From NCBI GenBank assembly GCA_039105265.1, contig JAPFFF010000529.1:1-20525 (forward strand): 20,525 bases of DNA. The letters are read 5' to 3'. The translations under genes and the position numbers were made by a program. Positions 1-12,288 of this stretch are shown piece after piece (position 1 is the first letter of the stretch; each line of letters begins with the position of its first letter). Source of the DNA: Tritrichomonas musculus. Lineage: Eukaryota > Parabasalia > Tritrichomonadida > Tritrichomonadidae. The notes beneath the pieces were generated by a model. It searched no databases. It was not told where the DNA came from and worked only from the letters and a program-made list of their open reading frames with translations.

Positions 1-515
1 CAGCCAAGGAACAACTTACCCAAGGAGCAACTCAGCCAAGGAGCAACTCAGCCAAGAAACAACTCAGCCAAGGAACAATCCAGCCAAGAAACAACTCAGC
101 CAAGGAACAACTTACCCAAGGAGCAACTCAGCCAAGGAGCAACTCAGCCAAGAAACAACTCAGCCAAGGAACAATTCAGCCAAGAAACAACTCAGCAAAG
201 GAACAACTTACCCAAGAAGCAACTCAGCCAAAAATCAACTTAGCCAAGGAGCAACTCAGCCAAAAAACAACTCAGCAAAGGAACAACTCAGCCAAAGAAC
301 AATTCAGCCAAGAAACAACTCAGCAAAGGAACAACTCAGCCAAGGAACAACTTACCCAAGAAGCAACTCAGCCAAGGAGCAACTCAGCCAAGAAACAACT
401 CAGCCAAGGAACAATCCAGCCAAGAAACAACTCAGCAAAGGAACAACTTACCCAAGAAGCAACTCATCCAAAAAACAACTTAGCAAAGAAAAATCTCAGC
501 CAAGGAACAACTCAG
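1..515 (+). repeat. Tail end of an upstream HOR copy
   Basis: This stretch lies before the first CCAGGG anchor. It matches the end of HOR copy 1 at a spacing of 4815 bp: position 1 lines up with 4816, and the same order of monomer variants (CTTACCC, GGAGC, GGAGC, GAAAC and so on) follows up to the anchor. It is therefore the last part of a preceding copy cut off by the window edge. The array extends further left. Confidence 0.9.
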
Positions 516-755
516 CCAGGGAACAACTCAGCCAAGGAGTAACTCAGCCAAAAAACAACTCATCCAAGGAACAACTTACCCAAGAAGAAACTCAGCCAAA
601 AAACAACTTAGCCAAGGAGCAACTCAGCCAAAAAACAACTCAGCCAAGGAACAATTCAGCCAAGAAACAACTCAGCAAAGGAACAACTCAGCAAAGGAAC
701 AACTTACCCAAGGAGCAACTCAGACAAGGAGCAACTCAGCCAAGAAGCAACTCAG

Positions 756-770
756 CCAAAAACAACTTAG
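756..770 (+). repeat. 15-bp monomer, HOR copy 1
   Basis: The monomer CCAAAAACAACTTAG has one A fewer than the CCAAAAAACAACTTAG form. It occurs once per HOR copy and explains why each anchor-to-anchor length is a multiple of 16 less 1. It follows a CAGACAAGG monomer and precedes a CAAAGAAACATCTCAG monomer. Confidence 0.95.
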
Positions 771-1882
771 CAAAGAAACATCTCAGCCAAGAAACAACTC
801 AGCCAAGGAACAATTCAGCCAAGAAACAACTCAGCCAAGGAACAATTCAGCCAAGAAAAAACTCAGCAAAGGAACAACTCAGCCAAGGAACAACTTACCC
901 AAGGAGCAACTCAGTCAAGGAGCAATTCAGCCAAGAAACAACTCAGCCAAGGAACAATTCAGCCAAGAAACAACTCAGCCAAGGAACAATTCAGCCAAGA
1001 AACAACTCAGCCAAGAAACAACTCAGCCAAGGAACAATTCAGCCAAGAAACAACTCAGCCAAGGAACAATTCAGCCAAGAAACAACTCAGCCAAGGAACA
1101 ACTTACCCAAGAAACAACTCAGCCAAGGAACAACTTAGCAAAGAAACATCTCAGCCAAGAAACAACTCAGCCAAGGAACAATTCAGCCAAGAAACAACTC
1201 AGCCAAGAAACAACTCAGCCAAGGAACAACTTACCCAAGAAACAACTCAGCCAAGGAACAACTTACCCAAGAAACATCTCAGCCAAGAAACAACTCAGCC
1301 AAGGAACAATTCAGCCAAGAAACAACTCAGCCAAGAAACAACTCAGCCAAGAAACAACTCAGCCAAGGAACAACTTACCCAAGAAACAACTCAGCCAAGG
1401 AACAACTTAGCAAAGAAACATCTCAGCCAAGAAACAACTCAGCCAAGGAACAACTCAGCCAAGGAACAACTCAGCAAAGAAACAAATCAGCCAAGGAACA
1501 ACTTACCCAAGAAACAACTCAGCCAAGGAACAACTTAGCAAAGAAACATCTCAGCCAAGAAACAACTCAGCCAAGGAACAATTCAGCCAAGGAACAATTC
1601 AGCCAAGAAACAACTCAGCCAAGAAACAACTCAGCCAAGGAACAACTCAGCCAAGAAACAACTCAGCCAAGAAACAACTCAGCCAAGGAACAACTTACCC
1701 AAGAAACAACTCAGCCAAGGAACAACTTAGCAAAGAAACATCTCAGCCAAGAAACAACTCAGCCAAGGAACAACTCATCCAAAAAACAACTTAGCCAAGG
1801 AGCAACTCAGCCAAGAAACAACTCAGCCAAGGAACAACTCAGCCAAGGAACAACTCAGCCAAGGAACAACTCAGGCAAGGAG

Positions 1883-3354
1883 TAACTCAGCCAAAAAACA
1901 ACTCATCCAAGGAACAACTTACCCAAGAAGAAACTCAGCCAAAAAACAACTTAGCCAAGGAGCAACTCAGCCAAAAAACAACTCAGCCAAGGAACAATTC
2001 AGCCAAGAAACAACTCAGCCAAGGAACAATTCAGCCAAGAAACAACTCAGCAAAGGAACAACTCAGCCAAGGAACAACTTACCCAAGGAGCAACTCAGCC
2101 AAGGAGCAACTCAGCCAAGAAACAACTCAGCCAAGGAACAATTCAGCCAAGAAACAACTCAGCAAAGGAACAACTTACCCAAGAAGCAACTCAGCCAAAA
2201 AACAACTTAGCCAAGGAGCAACTCAGCCAAAAAACAACTTAGCCAAGGAGCAACTCAGCCAAGAAACAACTCAGCAAAGGAACAACTCAGCCAAGGAACA
2301 ACTTAGCCAAGGAACAACTCAGCCAAGGAACAACTCAGCCAAAGAACAATTCAGCCAAGAAACAACTCAGCAAAGGAACAACTCAGCCAAGGAACAACTT
2401 ACCCAAGGAGCAACTCAGCCAAGGAGCAACTCAGCCAAGAAACAACTGAGCCAAGGAACAATCCAGCCAAGAAACAACTCAGCAAAGGAACAACTTACCC
2501 AAGAAGCAACTCAGCCAAGGAGCAACTCAGCCAAGAAACAACTCAGCCAAGGAACAATTCAGCCAAGAAACAACTCAGCAAAGGAACAACTTACCCAAGA
2601 AGCAACTCAGCCAAAAATCAACTTAGCCAAGGAGCAACTCAGCCAAGAAACAACTCAGCAAAGGAACAACTCAGCCAAGGAACAACTTAGCCAAGGAACA
2701 ACTCAGCCAAGGAACAACTCAGCCAAAGAACAATTCACCCAAGAAACAACTCAGCAAAGGAACAACTCAGCCAAGGAACAACTTACCCAAGGAGCAACTC
2801 AGCCAAGGAGCAACTCAGCCAAGAAACAACTCAGCCAAGGAACAATTCAGCCAAGAAACAACTCAGCAAAGGAACAACTTACCCAAGGAGCAACTCAGCC
2901 AAGGAGCAACTCAGCCAAGGAACAACTCAGCCAAGAAACAATTCAGCAAAGGAACAACTTACCCAAGAAGCAACTCAGCCAAAAATCAACTTAGCCAAGG
3001 AGCAACTCAGCCAAAAAACAACTTAGCCAAGGAACAACTCAGCCAAGGAACAACTCAGCCAAAGAACAATTCAGCCAAGAAACAACTCAGCAAAGGAACA
3101 ACTCAGCCAAGGAACAACTTACCCAAGGAGCAACTCAGCCAAGGAGCAACTCAGCCAAGAAACAACTCAGCCAAGAAACAATCCAGCCAAGAAACAACTC
3201 AGCAAAGGAACAACTTACCCAAGAAGCAACTCATCCAAAAAACAACTTAGCCAAGGAGCAACTCAGCCAAGAAACAACTCAGCCAAGGAACAACTCAGCC
3301 AAGGAACAACTCAGGCAAGGAACAACTCAGCCAAGGAACAACTCAGGCAAGGAG
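1883..3354 (+). repeat. B1 block of HOR copy 1 (1472 bp)
   Basis: The block is measured from one GTAACTCAG marker to the next. It opens with the conserved run of monomers containing CAACTCATCC and GAAGAAACTCAG, then GGAGC- and GAAGC-rich monomers, and contains an ACTGAGCC variant at about 2447-2452. The same 1472-bp marker spacing recurs in copy 2 (6698 to 8170). Roughly 2289-3464 matches 3617-4792 in the next block at a spacing of 1328 bp, while the first 400 bp differ between the two blocks. Confidence 0.82.
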
Positions 3355-4682
3355 TAACTCAGCCAAAAAACAACTCATCCAAGGAACAACTTACCCAAGA
3401 AGAAACTCAGCCAAAAAACAACTTAGCCAAGGAGCAACTCAGCCAAAAAACAACTCAGCCAAGGAACAATTCAGCCAAGAAACAACTCAGCCAAGGAACA
3501 ACTTACCCAAGGAGCAACTCAGCCAAGGAGCAACTCAGCCAAGAAACAACTCAGCCAAGGAACAACTTACCCAAGAAACAACTCAGCCAAGAAACAACTC
3601 AGGCAAGGAACAATCCAGCCAAGGAACAACTTAGCCAAGGAACAACTCAGCCAAGGAACAACTCAGCCAAAGAACAATTCAGCCAAGAAACAACTCAGCA
3701 AAGGAACAACTCAGCCAAGGAACAACTTACCCAAGGAGCAACTCAGCCAAGGAGCAACTCAGCCAAGAAACAACTGAGCCAAGGAACAATCCAGCCAAGA
3801 AACAACTCAGCAAAGGAACAACTTACCCAAGAAGCAACTCAGCCAAGGAGCAACTCAGCCAAGAAACAACTCAGCCAAGGAACAATTCAGCCAAGAAACA
3901 ACTCAGCAAAGGAACAACTTACCCAAGAAGCAACTCAGCCAAAAATCAACTTAGCCAAGGAGCAACTCAGCCAAGGAACAACTCAGCAAAGGAACAACTC
4001 AGCCAAGGAACAACTTAGCCAAGGAACAACTCAGCCAAGGAACAACTCAGCCAAAGAACAATTCAGCCAAGAAACAACTCAGCAAAGGAACAACTCAGCC
4101 AAGGAACAACTTACCCAAGGAGCAACTCAGCCAAGGAGCAACTCAGCCAAGAAACAACTGAGCCAAGGAACAATCCAGCCAAGAAACAACTCAGCAAAGG
4201 AACAACTTACCCAAGGAGCAACTCAGCCAAGGAGCAACTCAGCCAAGGAACAACTCAGCCAAGAAACAATTCAGCAAAGGAACAACTTACCCAAGAAGCA
4301 ACTCAGCCAAAAATCAACTTAGCCAAGGAGCAACTCAGCCAAAAAACAACTTAGCCAAGGAACAACTCAGCCAAGGAACAACTCAGCCAAAGAACAATTC
4401 AGCCAAGAAACAACTCAGCAAAGGAACAACTCAGCCAAGGAACAACTTACCCAAGGAGCAACTCAGCCAAGGAGCAACTCAGCCAAGAAACAACTCAGCC
4501 AAGAAACAATCCAGCCAAGAAACAACTCAGCAAAGGAACAACTTACCCAAGAAGCAACTCATCCAAAAAACAACTTAGCCAAGGAGCAACTCAGCCAAGA
4601 AACAACTCAGCCAAGGAACAACTCAGCCAAGGAACAACTCAGGCAAGGAACAACTCAGCCAAGGAACAACTCAGGCAAGGAG
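3355..4682 (+). repeat. B2 block of HOR copy 1 (1328 bp, 83 monomers)
   Basis: This second B block has a different start from B1. After the shared GTAACTCAG run it has a CAGGCAAGGAACAATCCAG junction near 3600, then rejoins the B1 order. The marker-to-marker length of 1328 bp recurs exactly in copy 3 (10313 to 11641), with the same junction near 10560. It carries two ACTGAGCC variants (about 3776 and 4160, 384 bp apart), whereas B1 and the copy 3 block carry one. The second probably arose or spread after the block formed. Confidence 0.82.
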
Positions 4683-5330
4683 TAACTCAGCCAAAAAACA
4701 ACTCATCCAAGGAACAACTTACCCAAGAAGAAACTCAGCCAAAAAACAACTTAGCCAAGGAGCAACTCAGCCAAAAAACAACTCAGCCAAGAAACAACTC
4801 AGCAAAGGAACAACTCAGCCAAGGAACAACTTACCCAAGGAGCAACTCAGCCAAGGAGCAACTCAGCCAAGAAACAACTCAGCCAAGGAACAATCCAGCC
4901 AAGAAACAACTCAGCCAAGGAACAACTTACCCAAGGAGCAACTCAGCCAAGGAGCAACTCAGCCAAGAAACAACTCAGCCAAGGAACAATTCAGCCAAGA
5001 AACAACTCAGCAAAGGAACAACTTACCCAAGAAGCAACTCAGCCAAAAATCAACTTAGCCAAGGAGCAACTCAGCCAAAAAACAACTCAGCAAAGGAACA
5101 ACTCAGCCAAAGAACAATTCAGCCAAGAAACAACTCAGCAAAGGAACAACTCAGCCAAGGAACAACTTACCCAAGAAGCAACTCAGCCAAGGAGCAACTC
5201 AGCCAAGAAACAACTCAGCCAAGGAACAATCCAGCCAAGAAACAACTCAGCAAAGGAACAACTTACCCAAGAAGCAACTCATCCAAAAAACAACTTAGCA
5301 AAGAAAAATCTCAGCCAAGGAACAACTCAG

Positions 5331-8300
5331 CCAGGGAACAACTCAGCCAAGGAGTAACTCAGCCAAAAAACAACTCATCCAAGGAACAACTTACCCAAGA
5401 AGAAACTCAGCCAAAAAACAACTTAGCCAAGGAGCAACTCAGCCAAAAAACAACTCAGCCAAGGAACAATTCAGCCAAGAAACAACTCAGCAAAGGAACA
5501 ACTCAGCAAAGGAACAACTTACCCAAGGAGCAACTCAGACAAGGAGCAACTCAGCCAAGAAGCAACTCAGCCAAAAACAACTTAGCAAAGAAACATCTCA
5601 GCCAAGAAACAACTCAGCCAAGGAACAATTCAGCCAAGAAACAACTCAGCCAAGGAACAATTCAGCGAAGAAAAAACTCAGCAAAGGAACAACTCAGCCA
5701 AGGAACAACTTACCCAAGGAGCAACTCAGTCAAGGAGCAATTCAGCCAAGAAACAACTCAGCCAAGGAACAATTCAGCCAAGAAACAACTCAGCCAAGGA
5801 ACAATTCAGCCAAGAAACAACTCAGCCAAGAAACAACTCAGCCAAGGAACAATTCAGCCAAGAAACAACTCAGCCAAGGAACAATTCAGCCAAGAAACAA
5901 CTCAGCCAAGGAACAACTTACCCAAGAAACAACTCAGCCAAGGAACAACTTAGCAAAGAAACATCTCAGCCAAGAAACAACTCAGCCAAGGAACAATTCA
6001 GCCAAGAAACAACTCAGCCAAGAAACAACTCAGCCAAGGAACAACTTACCCAAGAAACAACTCAGCCAAGGAACAACTTACCCAAGAAACATCTCAGCCA
6101 AGAAACAACTCAGCCAAGGAACAATTCAGCCAAGAAACAACTCAGCCAAGAAACAACTCAGCCAAGAAACAACTCAGCCAAGGAACAACTTACCCAAGAA
6201 ACAACTCAGCCAAGGAACAACTTAGCAAAGAAACATCTCAGCCAAGAAACAACTCAGCCAAGGAACAACTCAGCCAAGGAACAACTCAGCAAAGAAACAA
6301 ATCAGCCAAGGAACAACTTACCCAAGAAACAACTCAGCCAAGGAACAACTTAGCAAAGAAACATCTCAGCCAAGAAACAACTCAGCCAAGGAACAATTCA
6401 GCCAAGGAACAATTCAGCCAAGAAACAACTCAGCCAAGAAACAACTCAGCCAAGGAACAACTCAGCCAAGAAACAACTCAGCCAAGAAACAACTCAGCCA
6501 AGGAACAACTTACCCAAGAAACAACTCAGCCAAGGAACAACTTAGCAAAGAAACATCTCAGCCAAGAAACAACTCAGCCAAGGAACAACTCATCCAAAAA
6601 ACAACTTAGCCAAGGAGCAACTCAGCCAAGAAACAACTCAGCCAAGGAACAACTCAGCCAAGGAACAACTCAGCCAAGGAACAACTCAGGCAAGGAGTAA
6701 CTCAGCCAAAAAACAACTCATCCAAGGAACAACTTACCCAAGAAGAAACTCAGCCAAAAAACAACTTAGCCAAGGAGCAACTCAGCCAAAAAACAACTCA
6801 GCCAAGGAACAATTCAGCCAAGAAACAACTCAGCCAAGGAACAATTCAGCCAAGAAACAACTCAGCAAAGGAACAACTCAGCCAAGGAACAACTTACCCA
6901 AGGAGCAACTCAGCCAAGGAGCAACTCAGCCAAGAAACAACTCAGCCAAGGAACAATTCAGCCAAGAAACAACTCAGCAAAGGAACAACTTACCCAAGAA
7001 GCAACTCAGCCAAAAAACAACTTAGCCAAGGAGCAACTCAGCCAAAAAACAACTTAGCCAAGGAGCAACTCAGCCAAGAAACAACTCAGCAAAGGAACAA
7101 CTCAGCCAAGGAACAACTTAGCCAAGGAACAACTCAGCCAAGGAACAACTCAGCCAAAGAACAATTCAGCCAAGAAACAACTCAGCAAAGGAACAACTCA
7201 GCCAAGGAACAACTTACCCAAGGAGCAACTCAGCCAAGGAGCAACTCAGCCAAGAAACAACTGAGCCAAGGAACAATCCAGCCAAGAAACAACTCAGCAA
7301 AGGAACAACTTACCCAAGAAGCAACTCAGCCAAGGAGCAACTCAGCCAAGAAACAACTCAGCCAAGGAACAATTCAGCCAAGAAACAACTCAGCAAAGGA
7401 ACAACTTACCCAAGAAGCAACTCAGCCAAAAATCAACTTAGCCAAGGAGCAACTCAGCCAAGAAACAACTCAGCAAAGGAACAACTCAGCCAAGGAACAA
7501 CTTAGCCAAGGAACAACTCAGCCAAGGAACAACTCAGCCAAAGAACAATTCACCCAAGAAACAACTCAGCAAAGGAACAACTCAGCCAAGGAACAACTTA
7601 CCCAAGGAGCAACTCAGCCAAGGAGCAACTCAGCCAAGAAACAACTCAGCCAAGGAACAATTCAGCCAAGAAACAACTCAGCAAAGGAACAACTTACCCA
7701 AGGAGCAACTCAGCCAAGGAGCAACTCAGCCAAGGAACAACTCAGCCAAGAAACAATTCAGCAAAGGAACAACTTACCCAAGAAGCAACTCAGCCAAAAA
7801 TCAACTTAGCCAAGGAGCAACTCAGCCAAAAAACAACTTAGCCAAGGAACAACTCAGCCAAGGAACAACTCAGCCAAAGAACAATTCAGCCAAGAAACAA
7901 CTCAGCAAAGGAACAACTCAGCCAAGGAACAACTTACCCAAGGAGCAACTCAGCCAAGGAGCAACTCAGCCAAGAAACAACTCAGCCAAGAAACAATCCA
8001 GCCAAGAAACAACTCAGCAAAGGAACAACTTACCCAAGAAGCAACTCATCCAAAAAACAACTTAGCCAAGGAGCAACTCAGCCAAGAAACAACTCAGCCA
8101 AGGAACAACTCAGCCAAGGAACAACTCAGGCAAGGAACAACTCAGCCAAGGAACAACTCAGGCAAGGAGTAACTCAGCCAAAAAACAACTCATCCAAGGA
8201 ACAACTTACCCAAGAAGAAACTCAGCCAAAAAACAACTTAGCCAAGGAGCAACTCAGCCAAAAAACAACTCAGCCAAGAAACAACTCAGCAAAGGAACAA

Positions 8301-8785
8301 CTCAGCCAAGGAACAACTTACCCAAGGAGCAACTCAGCCAAGGAGCAACTCAGCCAAGAAACAACTCAGCCAAGGAACAATCCAGCCAAGAAACAACTCA
8401 GCCAAGGAACAACTTACCCAAGGAGCAACTCAGCCAAGGAGCAACTCAGCCAAGAAACAACTCAGCCAAGGAACAATTCAGCCAAGAAACAACTCAGCAA
8501 AGGAACAACTTACCCAAGAAGCAACTCAGCCAAAAATCAACTTAGCAAAGGAACAACTCAGCCAAAGAACAATTCAGCCAAGAAACAACTCAGCAAAGGA
8601 ACAACTCAGCCAAGGAACAACTTACCCAAGAAGCAACTCAGCCAAGGAGCAACTCAGCCAAGAAACAACTCAGCCAAGGAACAATCCAGCCAAGAAACAA
8701 CTCAGCAAAGGAACAACTTACCCAAGAAGCAACTCATCCAAAAAACAACTTAGCAAAGAAAAATCTCAGCCAAGGAACAACTCAG
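5331..8785 (+). repeat. HOR copy 2, 3455 bp, B1 type
   Basis: The copy is anchored CCAGGG to CCAGGG and is 216 monomers long less 1 bp. The A half follows copy 1 at +4815. The middle marker at 6698 and the next at 8170 are 1472 bp apart, so this copy holds the B1 block only. It is 32 bp (two monomers) shorter than the 3487-bp form: near 8530-8550 the CCAAAAATCAACTTAG monomer is followed directly by CAAAGGAAC, where copies 1 and 4 have two further monomers (GGAGC and AAAAAAC types). It carries one of the only two CpG dinucleotides noticed, at 5666-5667. Confidence 0.88.
5571..5585 (+). repeat. 15-bp monomer, HOR copy 2
   Basis: This is the same CCAAAAACAACTTAG monomer in the same neighbourhood, exactly 4815 bp after the copy 1 instance. 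It confirms common descent of the two HOR copies, since a 1-bp loss at the same place is unlikely twice. Confidence 0.95.
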
Positions 8786-11700
8786 CCAGGGAACAACTCA
8801 GCCAAGGAGTAACTCAGCCAAAAAACAACTCATCCAAGGAACAACTTACCCAAGAAGAAACTCAGCCAATAAACAACTCAGCCAAGGAACAATTCAGCCA
8901 AGAAACAACTCAGCAAAGGAACAACTCAGCAAAGGAACAACTTACCCAAGGAGCAACTCAGACAAGGAGCAACTCAGCCAAGAAGCAACTCAGCCAAAAA
9001 CAACTTAGCAAAGAAACATCTCAGCCAAGAAACAACTCAGCCAAGGAACAATTCAGCCAAGAAACAACTCAGCCAAGGAACAATTCAGCGAAGAAAAAAC
9101 TCAGCAAAGGAACAACTCAGCCAAGGAACAACTTACCCAAGGAGCAACTCAGTCAAGGAGCAATTCAGCCAAGAAACAACTCAGCCAAGGAACAATTCAG
9201 CCAAGAAACAACTCAGCCAAGGAACAATTCAGCCAAGAAACAACTCAGCCAAGAAACAACTCAGCCAAGGAACAATTCAGCCAAGAAACAACTCAGCCAA
9301 GGAACAATTCAGCCAAGAAACAACTCAGCCAAGGAACAACTTACCCAAGAAACAACTCAGCCAAGGAACAACTTAGCAAAGAAACATCTCAGCCAAGAAA
9401 CAACTCAGCCAAGGAACAATTCAGCCAAGAAACAACTCAGCCAAGAAACAACTCAGCCAAGGAACAACTTACCCAAGAAACAACTCAGCCAAGGAACAAC
9501 TTAGCAAAGAAACATCTCAGCCAAGAAACAACTCAGCCAAGGAACAATTCAGCCAAGAAACAACTCAGCCAAGAAACAACTCAGCCAAGAAACAACTCAG
9601 CCAAGGAACAACTTACCCAAGAAACAACTCAGCCAAGGAACAACTTAGCAAAGAAACATCTCAGCCAAGAAACAACTCAGCCAAGGAACAACTCAGCCAA
9701 GGAACAACTCAGCAAAGAAACAAATCAGCCAAGGAACAACTTACCCAAGAAACAACTCAGCCAAGGAACAACTTAGCAAAGAAACATCTCAGCCAAGAAA
9801 CAACTCAGCCAAGGAACAATTCAGCCAAGGAACAATTCAGCCAAGAAACAACTCAGCCAAGAAACAACTCAGCCAAGGAACAACTCAGCCAAGAAACAAC
9901 TCAGCCAAGAAACAACTCAGCCAAGGAACAACTTACCCAAGAAACAACTCAGCCAAGGAACAACTTAGCAAAGAAACATCTCAGCCAAGAAACAACTCAG
10001 CCAAGGAACAACTTACCCAAGAAACAACTCAGCCAAGGAACAACTTACCCAAGAAACAACTCAGCCAAGGAACAACTTAGCAAAGAAACATCTCAGCCAA
10101 GAAACAACTCAGCCAAGGAACAATTCAGCCAAGAAACAACTCAGCCAAGAAACAACTCAGCCAAGGAACAACTTACCCAAGAAACAACTCAGCCAAGGAA
10201 CAACTTAGCAAAGAAACATCTCAGCCAAGAAACAACTCAGCCAAGGAACAACTCAGCCAAGGAACAACTCAGCCAAGGAACAACTCAGCCAAGGAACAAC
10301 TCAGGCAAGGAGTAACTCAGCCAAGAAACAACTCATCCAAGGAACAACTTACCCAAGAAGAAACTCAGCCAAAAAACAACTTAGCCAAGGAGCAACTCAG
10401 CCAAAAAACAACTCAGCCAAGGAACAATTCAGCCAAGAAACAACTCAGCCAAGGAACAACTTACCCAAGGAGCAACTCAGCCAAGGAGCAACTCAGCCAA
10501 GAAACAACTCAGCCAAGGAACAACTTACCCAAGAAACAACTCAGCCAAGAAACAACTCAGGCAAGGAACAATCCAGCCAAGGAACAACTTAGCCAAGGAA
10601 CAACTCAGCCAAGGAACAACTCAGCCAAAGAACAATTCAGCCAAGAAACAACTCAGCAAAGGAACAACTCAGCCAAGGAACAACTTACCCAAGGAGCAAC
10701 TCAGCCAAGGAGCAACTCAGCCAAGAAACAACTGAGCCAAGGAACAATCCAGCCAAGAAACAACTCAGCAAAGGAACAACTTACCCAAGAAGCAACTCAG
10801 CCAAGGAGCAACTCAGCCAAGAAACAACTCAGCCAAGGAACAATTCAGCCAAGAAACAACTCAGCAAAGGAACAACTTACCCAAGAAGCAACTCAGCCAA
10901 AAATCAACTTAGCCAAGGAGCAACTCAGCCAAGAAACAACTCAGCAAAGGAACAACTCAGCCAAGGAACAACTTAGCCAAGGAACAACTCAGCCAAGGAA
11001 CAACTCAGCCAAAGAACAATTCAGCCAAGAAACAACTCAGCAAAGGAACAACTCAGCCAAGGAACAACTTACCCAAGGAGCAACTCAGCCAAGGAGCAAC
11101 TCAGCCAAGAAACAACTCAGCCAAGGAACAATCCAGCCAAGAAACAACTCAGCAAAGGAACAACTTACCCAAGGAGCAACTCAGCCAAGGAGCAACTCAG
11201 CCAAGGAACAACTCAGCCAAGAAACAATTCAGCAAAGGAACAACTTACCCAAGAAGCAACTCAGCCAAAAATCAACTTAGCCAAGGAGCAACTCAGCCAA
11301 AAAACAACTTAGCCAAGGAACAACTCAGCCAAGGAACAACTCAGCCAAAGAACAATTCAGCCAAGAAACAACTCAGCAAAGGAACAACTCAGCCAAGGAA
11401 CAACTTACCCAAGGAGCAACTCAGCCAAGGAGCAACTCAGCCAAGAAACAACTCAGCCAAGAAACAATCCAGCCAAGAAACAACTCAGCAAAGGAACAAC
11501 TTACCCAAGAAGCAACTCATCCAAAAAACAACTTAGCCAAGGAGCAACTCAGCCAAGAAACAACTCAGCCAAGGAACAACTCAGCCAAGGAACAACTCAG
11601 GCAAGGAACAACTCAGCCAAGGAACAACTCAGGCAAGGAGTAACTCAGCCAAAAAACAACTCATCCAAGGAACAACTTACCCAAGAAGAAACTCAGCCAA

Positions 11701-12288
11701 AAAACAACTTAGCCAAGGAGCAACTCAGCCAAAAAACAACTCAGCCAAGAAACAACTCAGCAAAGGAACAACTCAGCCAAGGAACAACTTACCCAAGGAG
11801 CAACTCAGCCAAGGAGCAACTCAGCCAAGAAACAACTCAGCCAAGGAACAATCCAGCCAAGAAACAACTCAGCCAAGGAACAACTTACCCAAGGAGCAAC
11901 TCAGCCAAGGAGCAACTCAGCCAAGAAACAACTCAGCCAAGGAACAATTCAGCCAAGAAACAACTCAGCAAAGGAACAACTTACCCAAGAAGCAACTCAG
12001 CCAAAAATCAACTTAGCCAAGGAGCAACTCAGCCAAAAAACAACTCAGCAAAGGAACAACTCAGCCAAAGAACAATTCAGCCAAGAAACAACTCAGCAAA
12101 GGAACAACTCAGCCAAGGAACAACTTACCCAAGAAGCAACTCAGCCAAGGAGCAACTCAGCCAAGAAACAACTCAGCCAAGGAACAATCCAGCCAAGAAA
12201 CAACTCAGCAAAGGAACAACTTACCCAAGAAGCAACTCATCCAAAAAACAACTTAGCAAAGAAAAATCTCAGCCAAGGAACAACTCAG
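8786..12288 (+). repeat. HOR copy 3, 3503 bp, B2 type
   Basis: The copy is anchored CCAGGG to CCAGGG and is 219 monomers long less 1 bp. Markers at 10313 and 11641 are 1328 bp apart, so it holds the B2 block only. Near 8868 two monomers are missing and a CCAATAAAC monomer sits at the join; copy 5 has the same CCAATAAAC monomer without the deletion, which suggests a shared ancestor. The A half has additional CTTACCC/ACATCTCAG monomers around 10000-10200. It shares GCGAAG (CpG at 9089-9090) with copy 2, but shares another variant, near 9500, with copy 4. Confidence 0.87.
8994..9008 (+). repeat. 15-bp monomer, HOR copy 3
   Basis: This is the same 15-bp monomer. It lies 32 bp nearer to its CCAGGG anchor than in copies 1, 2 and 4, which locates the two-monomer deletion of copy 3 between the anchor and this point. 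Confidence 0.95.

Larger units (their letters stand above)
516..5330 (+). repeat. HOR copy 1, 4815 bp, with two B blocks
   Basis: The copy runs from one CCAGGG monomer to the next. It is 301 monomers long less 1 bp, because it contains one 15-bp monomer. It is exactly 1328 bp longer than copy 4 (3487 bp). The A half, about 540-1880, is rich in ACATCTCAG-ending monomers. Two B blocks follow, starting at GTAACTCAG markers (1883 and 3355) and closed by a third at 4683. The sequence at 516-1860 matches copy 2 at +4815 almost base for base by eye, one exception being GCCAAG here against GCGAAG at 5665-5670. This copy looks like the unequal-crossover product that kept both block types. Confidence 0.88.

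Noticed and set aside
1880-1890. GGAGTAACT as a splice donor (also at about 3355, 4683, 6698, 8170, 10313, 11641, 15128)
   Set aside because: It has GT followed by AACT, but the preceding bases fit the donor consensus poorly. No polypyrimidine tract exists on this T-poor strand to serve a matching acceptor.
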